From Streptomyces sp. NBC_01224 (GTDB lineage: Bacteria; Actinomycetota; Actinomycetes; Streptomycetales; Streptomycetaceae): a stretch of 64,000 nucleotides of DNA. The position numbers and the translations under genes are program-made. The stretch is taken from contig NZ_CP108529.1 of assembly GCF_036002945.1 (NCBI RefSeq), positions 6,133,001 to 6,197,000 on the forward strand, written 5' to 3'. The notes under the pieces are model-generated. The model saw only the letters and a list, made by a program, of their open reading frames with translations, was not told where the DNA came from and did not search any database. Below, in pieces: positions 46,166 through 54,821 of this stretch (position 1 is the first letter of the stretch; each line of letters starts with the position of its first letter).

Positions 46166-48115
46166 GTGGGGCCCATTCCCTTGCAGCGGGACATCGTTCA
46201 GCGTCCCGGTATCACCGTCGGCCATGCGGATGCGCGGCCGGTCGCCCGTACGTCCCTGCCCGGAAACCTCCTCGCGCCCTCCGCCGCCCGCCGGTTCGTC
46301 CGGGCAGCGCTCACCGAGTGGACCGGGCTGGGACTGCCGGCGGCCGTGGGCTTCAGCGAACGTCTGGCCGATGATGCGGCGGTCGTCGTCAGCGAGCTGG
46401 TGACCAACGCGGTCGTGCACGCCGGGACCAATGTCGAGCTGCTCTGCCGGCTCGAGGAGGCCGCCGAGGACGAGGCCGCGGCCCTGGTGCTGGAGGTCTC
46501 CGACCACCACCCGGCCCGTGCCGTACGCAGCGAACGCCCGGAGGCCGGCAGCGCGACGGACGCAGCGGACACGGCGGAGGGCGACGCCCGCACCGGCCCC
46601 GAGGAGCCCGCCGAGTACGGTCGTGGGCTCCAGCTCGTCGGCACCCTCGCCGAGCGCTGGGGCATCACCTACCGCACCGGCCTCAAGACCGTCTGGGCCC
46701 GGCTTCCCGTCGACGACTGGAACCCGTTCCCCGAACCGTCGGCCGAGTCCGGATTCCAGCAGGGGCTGCGCGCGGCCGAGCTGCTCGCCCCCACCGCCCG
46801 GCGGGCCCTTCGCGACGACGCGGACTGGGCCGGCCGCGGCGCGCTCTCGTTCCTCGCCGAGGCCTCGGACCTGCTCGCAGGCCAGCTCGACGAGGACATC
46901 GTCGCGGCCCTCGCCGGACAGTTACTGGTGCCCAGACTCGCCGACTGGTGCGCGATCTGGCTGGAGCCCGAGAACGGCGGCCCCGCGGCCGTCCCCCGGC
47001 TCGCCAGCGCCTGGCACCGGGACGAGGCCGAGACCGGGCAGTTGCGTACGCTGCTGGAGCAGGACCCGATCCGGCTGCCCGAGCGGGTGGGCACCGGGCC
47101 TGTCTCCATGCCCTGGCCCGGCGGCGAGGAGGACGACGGGGAATCCGACGGGCGCGCCGGATCCGCTCTCGCCTACCGGATCACATCGGGCGGCCGGACA
47201 CTCGGCGCCGTACTCCTCGGCCGGGAGGGCACGGTACGTGTCCCCGACGAAGTGACCGCCCTGATCGAGGACTTCGTACGCCGTGTCGGCCTCGCCGTCG
47301 GAGCCGCCCGCGCCTACACCCGGCAGGCCACCATCAGCCGCATCCTGCAGCGCGCGCTGCTGCCCAGCAAGGTCGCCGACATACCCGGCGTCACCAGCTC
47401 ACTGGTGTACGAGCCCAGCGACGACGGGGTCGTCGGGGGCGACTTCTACGACATCTTCCCGTGCCCAGGCGACCGCTGGTGCTTCGTCCTCGGTGATGTA
47501 CAGGGCAGTGGCCCCGAAGCCGCCGTCGTCACCGGCCTTGCCCGGCCCTGGCTGCGGCTGCTGGCCCGTGAGGGTTTCGGCGTCGGCGAAGTGCTGGACC
47601 GGCTCAACCGGCTGCTCCTCGACGATGCGATGGAGGCTGCCGAGGCGGCCGCGCTCATGGTGGCCGCGGCGGGCGGCCAGCAGACGGCGGACACCGGGCA
47701 GTCCCGCTTTCTCTCCCTGCTGTACGGGGAACTCGTGCCGCTGCCCGGCGGTGGCGTGCGCTGCACCCTCGCCAGCGCCGGCCACCCGCTGCCGCTGCTG
47801 CTGCGCCCCGACGGCGAGGTGCGGCCGGCCGCCGAGCCGCAGATGCTGCTCGGAATCTTCGACGACGTCGCGTACGAGAGCCAGAGCTTCGAGCTGGCGC
47901 CCGGCGACAGCCTGCTGTGCGTCACGGACGGCGTGACGGAGCGGCGCTCCGGGGCGCTGATGTTCGACGACGGGGACGGTCTGGCCCGGGCGCTGGCCGA
48001 CTGTGCCGGGCTGTCGGCGGACGGGATCGCGGACCGGATCAAGCGGGCCGTGCACGAATTCGCCGAGCGGCCGCCCGATGACGATCTGGCGCTGCTGGTG
48101 CTGCAGGCGGGGTGA
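46166..48115 (+). CDS. PP2C (SpoIIE) phosphatase with GAF and anti-sigma-type kinase domains; contains a TTA codon
   Basis: 649 residues, GTG start with AGGAG upstream. The N-terminal RsbW-type ATPase shows VSELVTNAVVHA (N box) and GRGLQLVGTLAERWG. A GAF-like domain follows (about 230-385), then a SpoIIE phosphatase with GGDFYDIFP, LGDVQGSGPEAA, VTDGVTERR and PDDDLALLVL. Proteins of this type regulate sigma factors through anti-sigma antagonists; the partner is unknown. Codon 253 (46922-46924) is TTA, read by the bldA tRNA-Leu, so expression should depend on bldA and late development. GAGAACAG repeats precede it. Confidence 0.9.
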   Translation: MGPIPLQRDIVQRPGITVGHADARPVARTSLPGNLLAPSAARRFVRAALTEWTGLGLPAAVGFSERLADDAAVVVSELVTNAVVHAGTNVELLCRLEEAAEDEAAALVLEVSDHHPARAVRSERPEAGSATDAADTAEGDARTGPEEPAEYGRGLQLVGTLAERWGITYRTGLKTVWARLPVDDWNPFPEPSAESGFQQGLRAAELLAPTARRALRDDADWAGRGALSFLAEASDLLAGQLDEDIVAALAGQLLVPRLADWCAIWLEPENGGPAAVPRLASAWHRDEAETGQLRTLLEQDPIRLPERVGTGPVSMPWPGGEEDDGESDGRAGSALAYRITSGGRTLGAVLLGREGTVRVPDEVTALIEDFVRRVGLAVGAARAYTRQATISRILQRALLPSKVADIPGVTSSLVYEPSDDGVVGGDFYDIFPCPGDRWCFVLGDVQGSGPEAAVVTGLARPWLRLLAREGFGVGEVLDRLNRLLLDDAMEAAEAAALMVAAAGGQQTADTGQSRFLSLLYGELVPLPGGGVRCTLASAGHPLPLLLRPDGEVRPAAEPQMLLGIFDDVAYESQSFELAPGDSLLCVTDGVTERRSGALMFDDGDGLARALADCAGLSADGIADRIKRAVHEFAERPPDDDLALLVLQAG

Positions 48116-48242
48116 AGGCGCGGCGGGGCGGCCGGGGGTGCTTGCTGTGGCCCGGGTGCCGCGGTGCGGCCCGCGAGCGCGTGGCCCTTCGTGATCAAGA
48201 ACGTGGCTCGGAGGTCCCCGGCGGCGAGTGACAATGGGCGGT

Positions 48243-49475
48243 ATGCCTTCCGTACTGCCCGATGGTGAACCCGTACCCGACGACGGGGCGCTGCCCCGCC
48301 ATGCCCTGGAAGGCGCCGCCGACCGGCCGCTCGGCTTCTACCTGCATGTGCCGTACTGCGCGACCCGCTGCGGCTACTGCGACTTCAACACCTACACCGC
48401 CACCGAGCTGCGCGGCTCCGGCGGTGCGCTGGCCTCCCGGGACAACTACGCAGCCCATCTGACCGGCGAGGTCCGCCAGGCGCGCAAGGTCCTCGGTGAC
48501 GATCCGCGTCCGGTCCGTACGGTCTTCGTCGGCGGCGGCACACCGACCCTGCTGGCCGCCGGAGACCTGGTACGGATGCTGGGGGCGATCCGCGACGAGT
48601 TCGGGCTCGCGGACGATGCCGAGATCACCACCGAGGCCAACCCGGAATCCGTCGATCCGGCGTATCTGGCCGAGCTGCGGGAGGGCGGCTTCAACCGGAT
48701 CTCGTTCGGGATGCAGAGCGCGCGGCAGCATGTGCTGAAGATCCTGGACCGTACGCACACGCCGGGGCGGCCCGAGGCGTGTGTCGCCGAAGCGCGGGAG
48801 GCGGGCTTCGAGCACGTCAACCTCGATCTGATCTACGGCACGCCCGGGGAGTCCGACGACGACTGGCGGGCCTCGCTGGACGCGGCGATCGGTGCGGGGC
48901 CGGACCACGTGTCCGCGTACGCGCTGATCGTCGAGGAGGGGACGCAGCTGGCCCGGCGGATCCGGCGCGGCGAGATCCCGATGACCGATGACGACGCCCA
49001 TGCGGACCGGTATCTGATCGCGGACGAGGCGATGACCGCGGCGGGCTTCTCCTGGTACGAGGTGTCGAACTGGGCCCGCACGCCCGAGGGCCGGTGCCTG
49101 CACAACGAGCTGTACTGGCGCGGAGCCGACTGGTGGGGCGCCGGTCCCGGGGCGCACAGCCATGTCGGCGGGGTGCGCTGGTGGAACGTGAAGCATCCGG
49201 GGGCGTACGCGCAGGCTCTGGCCGAGGGGCGGTCGCCGGGGGCCGGGCGCGAGATCCTCTCCGCCGAGGACCGGCGGGTCGAGCGGATCCTGCTGGAGTT
49301 GCGGCTCGCGGACGGGTGTCCGTTGTCGCTGCTGGCACCGGCGGGGCTGGGCGCGGCGGGGCGCGCGGTGGAGGACGGGCTGCTGGAGCGGGTGCCGTAC
49401 GGGGAGGGGCGGGCGGTGCTTACGTTGCGAGGGCGGTTGCTGGCGGATGCGGTGGTGCGGGATCTGGTGGACTGA
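48243..49475 (+). CDS. hemW: Radical SAM heme chaperone HemW
   Basis: 410 residues from ATG 48243. HemW is related to HemN but acts as a heme chaperone. YCATRCGYCDF supplies the CxxxCxxC for the 4Fe-4S cluster. VGGGTPTLL, NPESVDP, ISFGMQS and NLDLIYGTPGE are the conserved radical-SAM motifs. The HemN_C domain ends VLTLRGRLLADAVVRDL. Starts at GTG 48228 or ATG 48234 add five or three residues; ATG 48243 gives the usual Streptomyces N-terminus (MPSVLPDGEPVPDD). Confidence 0.9.
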   Translation: MPSVLPDGEPVPDDGALPRHALEGAADRPLGFYLHVPYCATRCGYCDFNTYTATELRGSGGALASRDNYAAHLTGEVRQARKVLGDDPRPVRTVFVGGGTPTLLAAGDLVRMLGAIRDEFGLADDAEITTEANPESVDPAYLAELREGGFNRISFGMQSARQHVLKILDRTHTPGRPEACVAEAREAGFEHVNLDLIYGTPGESDDDWRASLDAAIGAGPDHVSAYALIVEEGTQLARRIRRGEIPMTDDDAHADRYLIADEAMTAAGFSWYEVSNWARTPEGRCLHNELYWRGADWWGAGPGAHSHVGGVRWWNVKHPGAYAQALAEGRSPGAGREILSAEDRRVERILLELRLADGCPLSLLAPAGLGAAGRAVEDGLLERVPYGEGRAVLTLRGRLLADAVVRDLVD

Positions 49476-49502
49476 GAGGGCGGGTGCGGGGCCGGGTGGG
49501 GT

Positions 49503-49578
49503 GCGGGTGCGCCTGCGGCGGGCCTGTTCCCCCCTTGCCCGCTCCCTCCCGTATCCGGGGCTCTGCCCCCGGGGGCCG
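49503..49578 (+). repeat. Dispersed GC-rich intergenic repeat, copy A
   Basis: It begins GCGGGTGCGCCTGCGGCGGG (49503-49522), identical in sequence to 59502-59521. It continues with a CCCTCCCGTA block and ends in a GGGGCTCTGCCCCC palindrome. It lies between hemW and the DUF3097 gene. Confidence 0.7.
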
Positions 49579-49587
49579 GCGAAGGGG

Positions 49588-50409
49588 CTACTGAGGCGGC
49601 GCCGTCACGAAGTCGATCAGGTGCTCCACGGAGCCCAGCAGTGCCGGTTCCAGATCCCGGTACGAGCGCACCGTGGACAGGATTCGCTGCCAGGCCGCAC
49701 CCGTGTTCTCCGGCCAGCCCAGAGCGCGGCACACGCCCGTCTTCCAGTCCTGGCCGCGCGGGACCACCGGCCAGGCGGCGATGCCCACGGACGACGGCTT
49801 CACTGCCTCCCACACGTCGATGTAGGGGTGGCCGACCACCAGCACGTTCGCGTCCGAGACCTGGGAGGCGATCCGGGACTCCTTGGAGCCCGGGACCAGG
49901 TGATCGACCAGAACGCCCAGCCTGGCGTCCGGGCCGGGGGAGAATTCGCGCACGATGGCCGGGAGGTCGTCGATGCCCTCGAGGTATTCGACGACCACGC
50001 CCTCGATCCGCAGGTCGTCGCCCCAGACCCGCTCGACCAGCTCCGCGTCGTGGCGGCCCTCCACATAGATCCGGCCCGCCCGCGCGACCCGGGCGCGCGC
50101 CCCGGGGACCGCGACCGAACCCGATGCCGTACGCGTGGGGCGTACGGGAGCGGCCGCCGACGGGCGCACGAGCGTGACCACCCGGCCCTCCAGCAGGAAG
50201 CCGCGCGGCTCCATCGGGAACACCCGGTGCTTGCCGAAGCGGTCCTCCAGGGTCACCGTCGGACCCTGGGCCGTCTTCTCGCAGCGGATCACCGCACCGC
50301 AGAATCCCGTGGAGACCTCCTCCACGACCAGATCGGGATCGGCGGGCACCTCGGGAACGGGGGCGGACTTCTTCCACGGCGGGGTCAGGTCCGGCTGGTA
50401 GCTGCGCAT
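49588..50409 (-). CDS. DUF3097 family protein
   Basis: 273 residues from ATG 50409. The central part (VARAGRIYVEGRHDAELVERVWGDDLRIEGVVVEYLEGIDDL) resembles a Toprim-like segment, with conserved E and DxD-like acidic positions (LGVLVDHLVPGSKESRI). The N-terminus (MRSYQPDLTPPWKKSAPVPEV) is typical of this actinobacterial family. Function is not known; a nucleic-acid role is possible from the Toprim resemblance. The frame is open 47 codons upstream, but that part is Pro/Ser-rich and unlike the family. Confidence 0.86.
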   Translation of the reverse strand: MRSYQPDLTPPWKKSAPVPEVPADPDLVVEEVSTGFCGAVIRCEKTAQGPTVTLEDRFGKHRVFPMEPRGFLLEGRVVTLVRPSAAAPVRPTRTASGSVAVPGARARVARAGRIYVEGRHDAELVERVWGDDLRIEGVVVEYLEGIDDLPAIVREFSPGPDARLGVLVDHLVPGSKESRIASQVSDANVLVVGHPYIDVWEAVKPSSVGIAAWPVVPRGQDWKTGVCRALGWPENTGAAWQRILSTVRSYRDLEPALLGSVEHLIDFVTAPPQ

Positions 50410-50546
50410 CGGATGACGATAACGACCTCGCCCACGATTGGCAGTGGGAGAAGGAGCGGCGTCCGGGGCCTTCGAATCCAGGGCGGAGGTCCCGGACACC
50501 GCGACGCCGCTGACAATCGCGGGCGAGGTCGTAGGACGACAACACG

Positions 50547-51269
50547 TCACGACACGCCGAAGCGGACGGCCAGTTGGTCACGCTGGTCCTTGATGAACGC
50601 CGCGTCCACCACCGCTCCGTGCCCCGGAACGTACACCGCGTCCTCGCCGCCCAGCGCCAGCAGCCGGTCCAGCGCGGCCGGCCAGCGGGACGGGACGGCG
50701 TCCCGTCCCGCCTGCGGTTCGCCGGATTCCTCGACCAGGTCGCCGCAGAGCACCACCGCGGGGGAGCCGGGGACGAGCAACGCCAGATCGTGGCCGCTGT
50801 GGGCGGGGCCCACGTTCGCCAGCAAGATCTGACGGCCGCCGCCCAGATCGAGCGTCCACTCGTCGCGCACTTCATGGTGCGGCGCCACCAGCGCACCGGC
50901 GGCCTCGGCCGCATCGTTTTCGGACACTCCGTGGCGCACCGCGGAGGCGTGCAGATCGTCCGCCCCGAGCTTCATCAGCCCGGCCATGCCGACCGCTCCG
51001 TACACCTGGGTGCCGGCGAACGCGGCGGTGCCCAGTACGTGGTCGAAATGGGGGTGGCTGAGTGCGATATGCGTCACCTTCCGGCCGAGCAGGGCCTGTG
51101 CCTGGATCCGGATTTCCTCACCTTCGCGGAGTGTTGATCCGGTGTCGTAGAGCAGCACTCCATCCGCTCCGACCACCAGTGCGACTGTCGCATCCCACCC
51201 GGGGAGGCGCCGTCGGCCCACTCCGTGACCGAGTCGCTCCCAGCCGAACTCTTCCCAAGAGGCGTCCAT
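50547..51269 (-). CDS. Metallo-beta-lactamase fold hydrolase
   Basis: 240 residues. LSHPHFDHVLG is the HxHxDH zinc motif (first His reads SHPHFDH), and VGPAHSGHDLALLVP and YVPGHGAVVD supply the later ligands. Substrate is unknown; the fold covers thioester hydrolases and other enzymes. It lies 137 nt upstream of the DUF3097 gene on the same strand and is divergent from hrcA. Confidence 0.85.
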   Translation of the reverse strand: MDASWEEFGWERLGHGVGRRRLPGWDATVALVVGADGVLLYDTGSTLREGEEIRIQAQALLGRKVTHIALSHPHFDHVLGTAAFAGTQVYGAVGMAGLMKLGADDLHASAVRHGVSENDAAEAAGALVAPHHEVRDEWTLDLGGGRQILLANVGPAHSGHDLALLVPGSPAVVLCGDLVEESGEPQAGRDAVPSRWPAALDRLLALGGEDAVYVPGHGAVVDAAFIKDQRDQLAVRFGVS

Positions 51270-51326
51270 ACCGCGACGCTATCGGCAACGACCTGCGCAG
51301 TCTCGCGGTAGCGTGACCGGTCGCCC

Positions 51327-51357
51327 TTGCTAGGCCCCCACTCGGCCGCCGTACACT
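51327..51357 (+). promoter_or_regulatory. Candidate hrcA promoter
   Basis: TACACT (51352-51357) is a good -10. TTGCTA (51327-51332) is the best -35, though the 19-base spacer is long. The CIRCE operator begins 14 nt after the -10, around or just after the expected start point. Confidence 0.55.
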
Positions 51358-51370
51358 GGCCGGGGGATTG

Positions 51371-51397
51371 CTGGCACTCGTGAGGACAGAGTGCCAG
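51371..51397 (+). promoter_or_regulatory. CIRCE operator (HrcA binding site)
   Basis: CTGGCACTC (51371-51379), nine bases, GAGTGCCAG (51389-51397): a perfect Streptomyces CIRCE element. HrcA bound here would repress its own operon, released on heat shock. It is 70 nt upstream of the hrcA start. Confidence 0.95.
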
Positions 51398-51466
51398 GGG
51401 GATTCCTGGGAATGAAGCAGGAACGGCCCGAGAACCACCGAGGAAACACAGCTGGAGGTGTGCGCG

Positions 51467-52483
51467 ATGCTCAGCGAACGCAGACTCGAAGTGCTGCGCG
51501 CCATCGTCCAGGACTATGTCGGCACCGAGGAGCCCGTGGGCTCCAAGGCGCTCACGGAGCGGCACAAGCTGGGGGTCTCCCCGGCCACCGTCCGCAACGA
51601 CATGGCGGTGCTGGAGGACGAGGGCTTCATCGCCCAGCCCCACACCAGTGCGGGACGCATCCCGACGGACAAGGGCTACCGGCTCTTCGTCGACAAGCTT
51701 GCGGGCGTCAAGCCCCTCTCGTCGCCGGAACGTCGTGCCATTCACAATTTCCTCGACGGCGCGGTCGACCTCGACGATGTCGTGGGCCGCACCGTACGGC
51801 TGCTCGCGCAGCTGACCCGGCAGGTCGCCATCGTGCAGTACCCCTCGCTGACCCGGTCGACGGTTCGGCATGTGGAGCTGCTGTCACTGGCAGCCGCCCG
51901 GCTGATGCTCGTGCTGATCACGGACACCGGCCGGGTCGAGCAGCGCATGATCGACTGCCCTGCGCCGTTCGGTGAGACCTCTCTCGCCGATCTGCGGGCC
52001 CGGCTCAACAGCCGGGTCGTCGGACGCCGTTTCGCGGATGTCCCGCAGCTGGTGCAGGATCTGCCGGAATCCTTCGAGAGCGAGGACCGGGGAACCGTCT
52101 CCACCGTGCTCTCCACCCTGCTCGAAACCCTCGTCGAGGAGACGGAGGAGCGGTTGATGATCGGCGGCACCTCCAACCTCACCCGCTTCGGGCACGACTT
52201 CCCTGTGATGATCCGGCCGGTGCTGGAGGCATTGGAGGAGCAGGTCGTGCTGCTGAAGCTGCTCGGCGAGGCCAAGGACTCGGGCATGACCGTACGGATC
52301 GGGCACGAGAACGCCCACGAGGGGCTCAACTCCACGTCCGTCGTCGCGGTCGGCTACGGTTCGGGCGACGAGGCAGTCGCCAAACTCGGCGTGGTCGGAC
52401 CGACCCGCATGGACTACCCCGGAACGATGGGAGCGGTACGCGCAGTGGCACGTTACGTCGGACAGATCCTGGCGGAGTCGTAA
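51467..52483 (+). CDS. hrcA: Heat-inducible transcription repressor HrcA
   Basis: 338 residues from ATG 51467, GGAGG at 51454-51458. The N-terminal winged helix (ERRLEVLRAIVQDYVGTEEPVGSKAL; VSPATVRNDMAVLEDEGFI; PHTSAGRIPTDKGYRLFVD) binds CIRCE. The C-terminal domain (GHENAHEGLNSTSVVAVGYG, GPTRMDYPGTMGAVRAVARYV) is the GroEL-sensing and dimer region. The GTG at 51458 would sit inside the ribosome-binding site. It is autoregulated by the CIRCE upstream, and its stop directly abuts dnaJ. Confidence 0.97.
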   Translation: MLSERRLEVLRAIVQDYVGTEEPVGSKALTERHKLGVSPATVRNDMAVLEDEGFIAQPHTSAGRIPTDKGYRLFVDKLAGVKPLSSPERRAIHNFLDGAVDLDDVVGRTVRLLAQLTRQVAIVQYPSLTRSTVRHVELLSLAAARLMLVLITDTGRVEQRMIDCPAPFGETSLADLRARLNSRVVGRRFADVPQLVQDLPESFESEDRGTVSTVLSTLLETLVEETEERLMIGGTSNLTRFGHDFPVMIRPVLEALEEQVVLLKLLGEAKDSGMTVRIGHENAHEGLNSTSVVAVGYGSGDEAVAKLGVVGPTRMDYPGTMGAVRAVARYVGQILAES

Positions 52484-53620
52484 GTGGCCACGGACTACTA
52501 CGCCGTACTCGGCGTGCGCCGCGACGCATCTCAGGACGAGATCAAGAAGGCATTCCGTCGGCTCGCTCGTGAGCTGCATCCGGATGTGAACCCCGATCCG
52601 AAGACCCAGGAGCGGTTCAAGGAGATCAACGCCGCTTACGAGGTGCTGTCGGACCCGCAGAAGAAGCAGGTCTACGACCTCGGCGGCGACCCGCTGTCCG
52701 CCTCCGGCGGCGGTGGCGCGGGCGGATTCGGACAGGGCGGCTTCGGCAACTTCTCCGACATCATGGACGCGTTCTTCGGTACGTCGTCGCAGCGCGGACC
52801 CCGTTCGCGCACCCGGCGCGGCCAGGACGCGATGATCCGGCTGGAGATCGATCTCGCCGAGGCCGCGTTCGGCACCACCAAGGACATCCAGGTCGACACG
52901 GCCGTCGTCTGTGCGACCTGCAACGGCGAGGGCGCCGCACCCGGCACCTCCGCCCAGACCTGTGACATGTGCCGCGGCCGCGGCGAGGTCTCCCAGGTCA
53001 CCCGGTCCTTCCTGGGCCAGGTCATGACCTCGCGGCCCTGCCCGCAGTGCCAGGGCTTCGGTACGGTCGTGCCGACCCCGTGCCCGGAGTGCGCCGGCGA
53101 CGGCCGCATCCGGTCGAGGCGCACGCTCACCGTGAAGATCCCCGCCGGTGTCGACAACGGCACCCGCATCCAGCTCGCGGGCGAGGGCGAGGTCGGCCCC
53201 GGCGGCGGCCCGGCCGGGGATCTGTACGTGGAGATCCATGAGCTGCCGCACTCGGTGTTCCAGCGCCGCGGCGACGATCTGCACTGCACGGTCACCATCC
53301 CCATGACGGCGGGCGCGCTCGGCACCAAGGTGCCGCTGGAGACGCTCGACGGCCTGGAGGAGGTTGACATCCGGCCCGGCACCCAGTCCGGCCAGTCGGT
53401 CCCGCTGCACGGCCGCGGCATCACGCATCTGCGGGGCGGCGGGCGTGGCGATCTGATCGTGCACGTCGAGGTCTTGACCCCGGCGAAGCTGGACCCGGAG
53501 CAGGAGCGACTGCTGCGGGACCTGGCGAAGCTGCGCGGCGAGGAGCGGCCCACCGGCCAGTTCCAGCCCGGGCAGCAGGGGCTGTTCTCCCGGCTGAAGG
53601 ACGCCTTCAACGGGCGCTGA
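52484..53620 (+). CDS. dnaJ: Molecular chaperone DnaJ (second, HrcA-linked copy)
   Basis: 378 residues, GTG start directly after the hrcA TAA. The J domain has HPD (32-34), followed by a Gly/Phe-rich region. The zinc-finger domain has four CxxCxGxG repeats (CATCNGEG, CDMCRGRG, CPQCQGFG, CPECAGDG), and C-terminal substrate-binding domains complete it. It works with DnaK and GrpE. In Streptomyces this copy (often dnaJ2) is in the HrcA regulon, apart from the dnaK operon. A strong hairpin follows. Confidence 0.97.
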   Translation: MATDYYAVLGVRRDASQDEIKKAFRRLARELHPDVNPDPKTQERFKEINAAYEVLSDPQKKQVYDLGGDPLSASGGGGAGGFGQGGFGNFSDIMDAFFGTSSQRGPRSRTRRGQDAMIRLEIDLAEAAFGTTKDIQVDTAVVCATCNGEGAAPGTSAQTCDMCRGRGEVSQVTRSFLGQVMTSRPCPQCQGFGTVVPTPCPECAGDGRIRSRRTLTVKIPAGVDNGTRIQLAGEGEVGPGGGPAGDLYVEIHELPHSVFQRRGDDLHCTVTIPMTAGALGTKVPLETLDGLEEVDIRPGTQSGQSVPLHGRGITHLRGGGRGDLIVHVEVLTPAKLDPEQERLLRDLAKLRGEERPTGQFQPGQQGLFSRLKDAFNGR

Positions 53621-53645
53621 CGGCCCCCGCACACCGTTCCCTGCC

Positions 53646-53678
53646 GCCGGACGGGCTCGCCTGCCGAGCCCGTCCGGC
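53646..53678 (+). terminator. dnaJ terminator hairpin
   Basis: GCCGGACGGGCTCG (53646-53659) and CGAGCCCGTCCGGC (53665-53678) form a perfect 14-bp stem with loop CCTGC, followed by GTTTGAGGAC. The downstream CGTCCGGCGTTTGAGGAC string is a familiar Streptomyces intergenic element. Confidence 0.85.
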
Positions 53679-53744
53679 GTTTGAGGACAAAATGGACCGT
53701 AGGCCGCGCACGCCGAGGCATGCAGGACGTGACACGATGCGGTC

Positions 53745-54821
53745 ATGTCATCCGTGTTGACCGATCTCTGCCGGTATCCGGTCGTGCAGGCCCCGATGGC
53801 GGGTGGTGCGTCCTGTCCGCAGCTCGTCGCGGCCGTCGCCGAAGCGGGCGGGTTGGGCTTCCTCGCCGCCGGATACAAGACGGCGGACGGCATGTACAAC
53901 GAGATCAAACAGCTGCGCGGGCTGACCGGTCAGCCCTTCGGCGTCAATCTCTTCATGCCGCAGCCGGGTCTCGCCGACCCGAGCGCCGTCGAGGTGTACC
54001 GGCATCAGCTGGCCGGTGAGGCCGCCTGGTACGAGACCCCGCTCGGCGACCCGGACTCCAGCGGCGGCGACGACGGCTACGAGGCCAAGCTCGCCATCCT
54101 CCTGGAGGACCCGGTCCCGGCAGTCTCGTTCACCTTCGGCTGCCCGACACGCGACACCCTCGACGCGTTCGCCGGCGTCGGCACGTACACCGTCGTGACG
54201 GTCACCACGCCCGAGGAGGCCCAGGCCGCCCAGTGGGCGGGGGCCGACGCGGTCTGTGTCCAGGGCATAGAGGCGGGCGGCCACCAGTCCACCCACCGCG
54301 ACGACCCGCAGACCGACGGCACCGGGTTCGGACTGCTCTCCCTGGTGTCCCAGGTCCGCGAGACCGTACAGGTGCCGATCATCGCCGCGGGCGGGCTGAT
54401 GCGCGGGTCCCAGATCGCCGCGGTGCTCGCCGCGGGTGCGGAGGCGGCGCAGCTCGGCACGGCGTTCCTCGTCTGCCCCGAGTCCGGGGCGAATCTGCTG
54501 CACAAGCAGGCACTGACCAACCCGCTGTTCGTGCGGACCGCCCTGACCCGGGCGTTCTCCGGCCGCCCGGCCCGCGGCCTGGTCAACCGCTTCATGCGCG
54601 AGCACGGCCCGTACGCCCCCGCCGCCTACCCACAGGTCCACTATCTGACGGCGGGGCTGCGCGCGGCGGCGGCAAAGGCCGGAGACGCCCAGGGCATGGC
54701 ACTGTGGGCGGGGCAGGGGCACCGGATGGCACGCGAGCTGCCCGCCGGCCGGCTGATCGGACTGCTCGCAGAAGAACTGGACGCCGCACGGACGGCAGTG
54801 AGCACAGGGAGTACGCAGTGA
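53745..54821 (+). CDS. Nitronate monooxygenase family protein
   Basis: 358 residues. A TIM-barrel FMN enzyme: YPVVQAPMAGGASCPQLVAAVAEAGGLGFL at the N-terminus, CVQGIEAGGHQSTH with the catalytic-type His region, and PIIAAGGLMRGSQIAAVLAAGAEAAQLGTAFL for phosphate binding. The family oxidises nitronates; some members are enoyl reductase-like, so substrate is uncertain. The stop overlaps the rsmE start (GTGA), so the two are co-translated. Confidence 0.9.
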   Translation: MSSVLTDLCRYPVVQAPMAGGASCPQLVAAVAEAGGLGFLAAGYKTADGMYNEIKQLRGLTGQPFGVNLFMPQPGLADPSAVEVYRHQLAGEAAWYETPLGDPDSSGGDDGYEAKLAILLEDPVPAVSFTFGCPTRDTLDAFAGVGTYTVVTVTTPEEAQAAQWAGADAVCVQGIEAGGHQSTHRDDPQTDGTGFGLLSLVSQVRETVQVPIIAAGGLMRGSQIAAVLAAGAEAAQLGTAFLVCPESGANLLHKQALTNPLFVRTALTRAFSGRPARGLVNRFMREHGPYAPAAYPQVHYLTAGLRAAAAKAGDAQGMALWAGQGHRMARELPAGRLIGLLAEELDAARTAVSTGSTQ

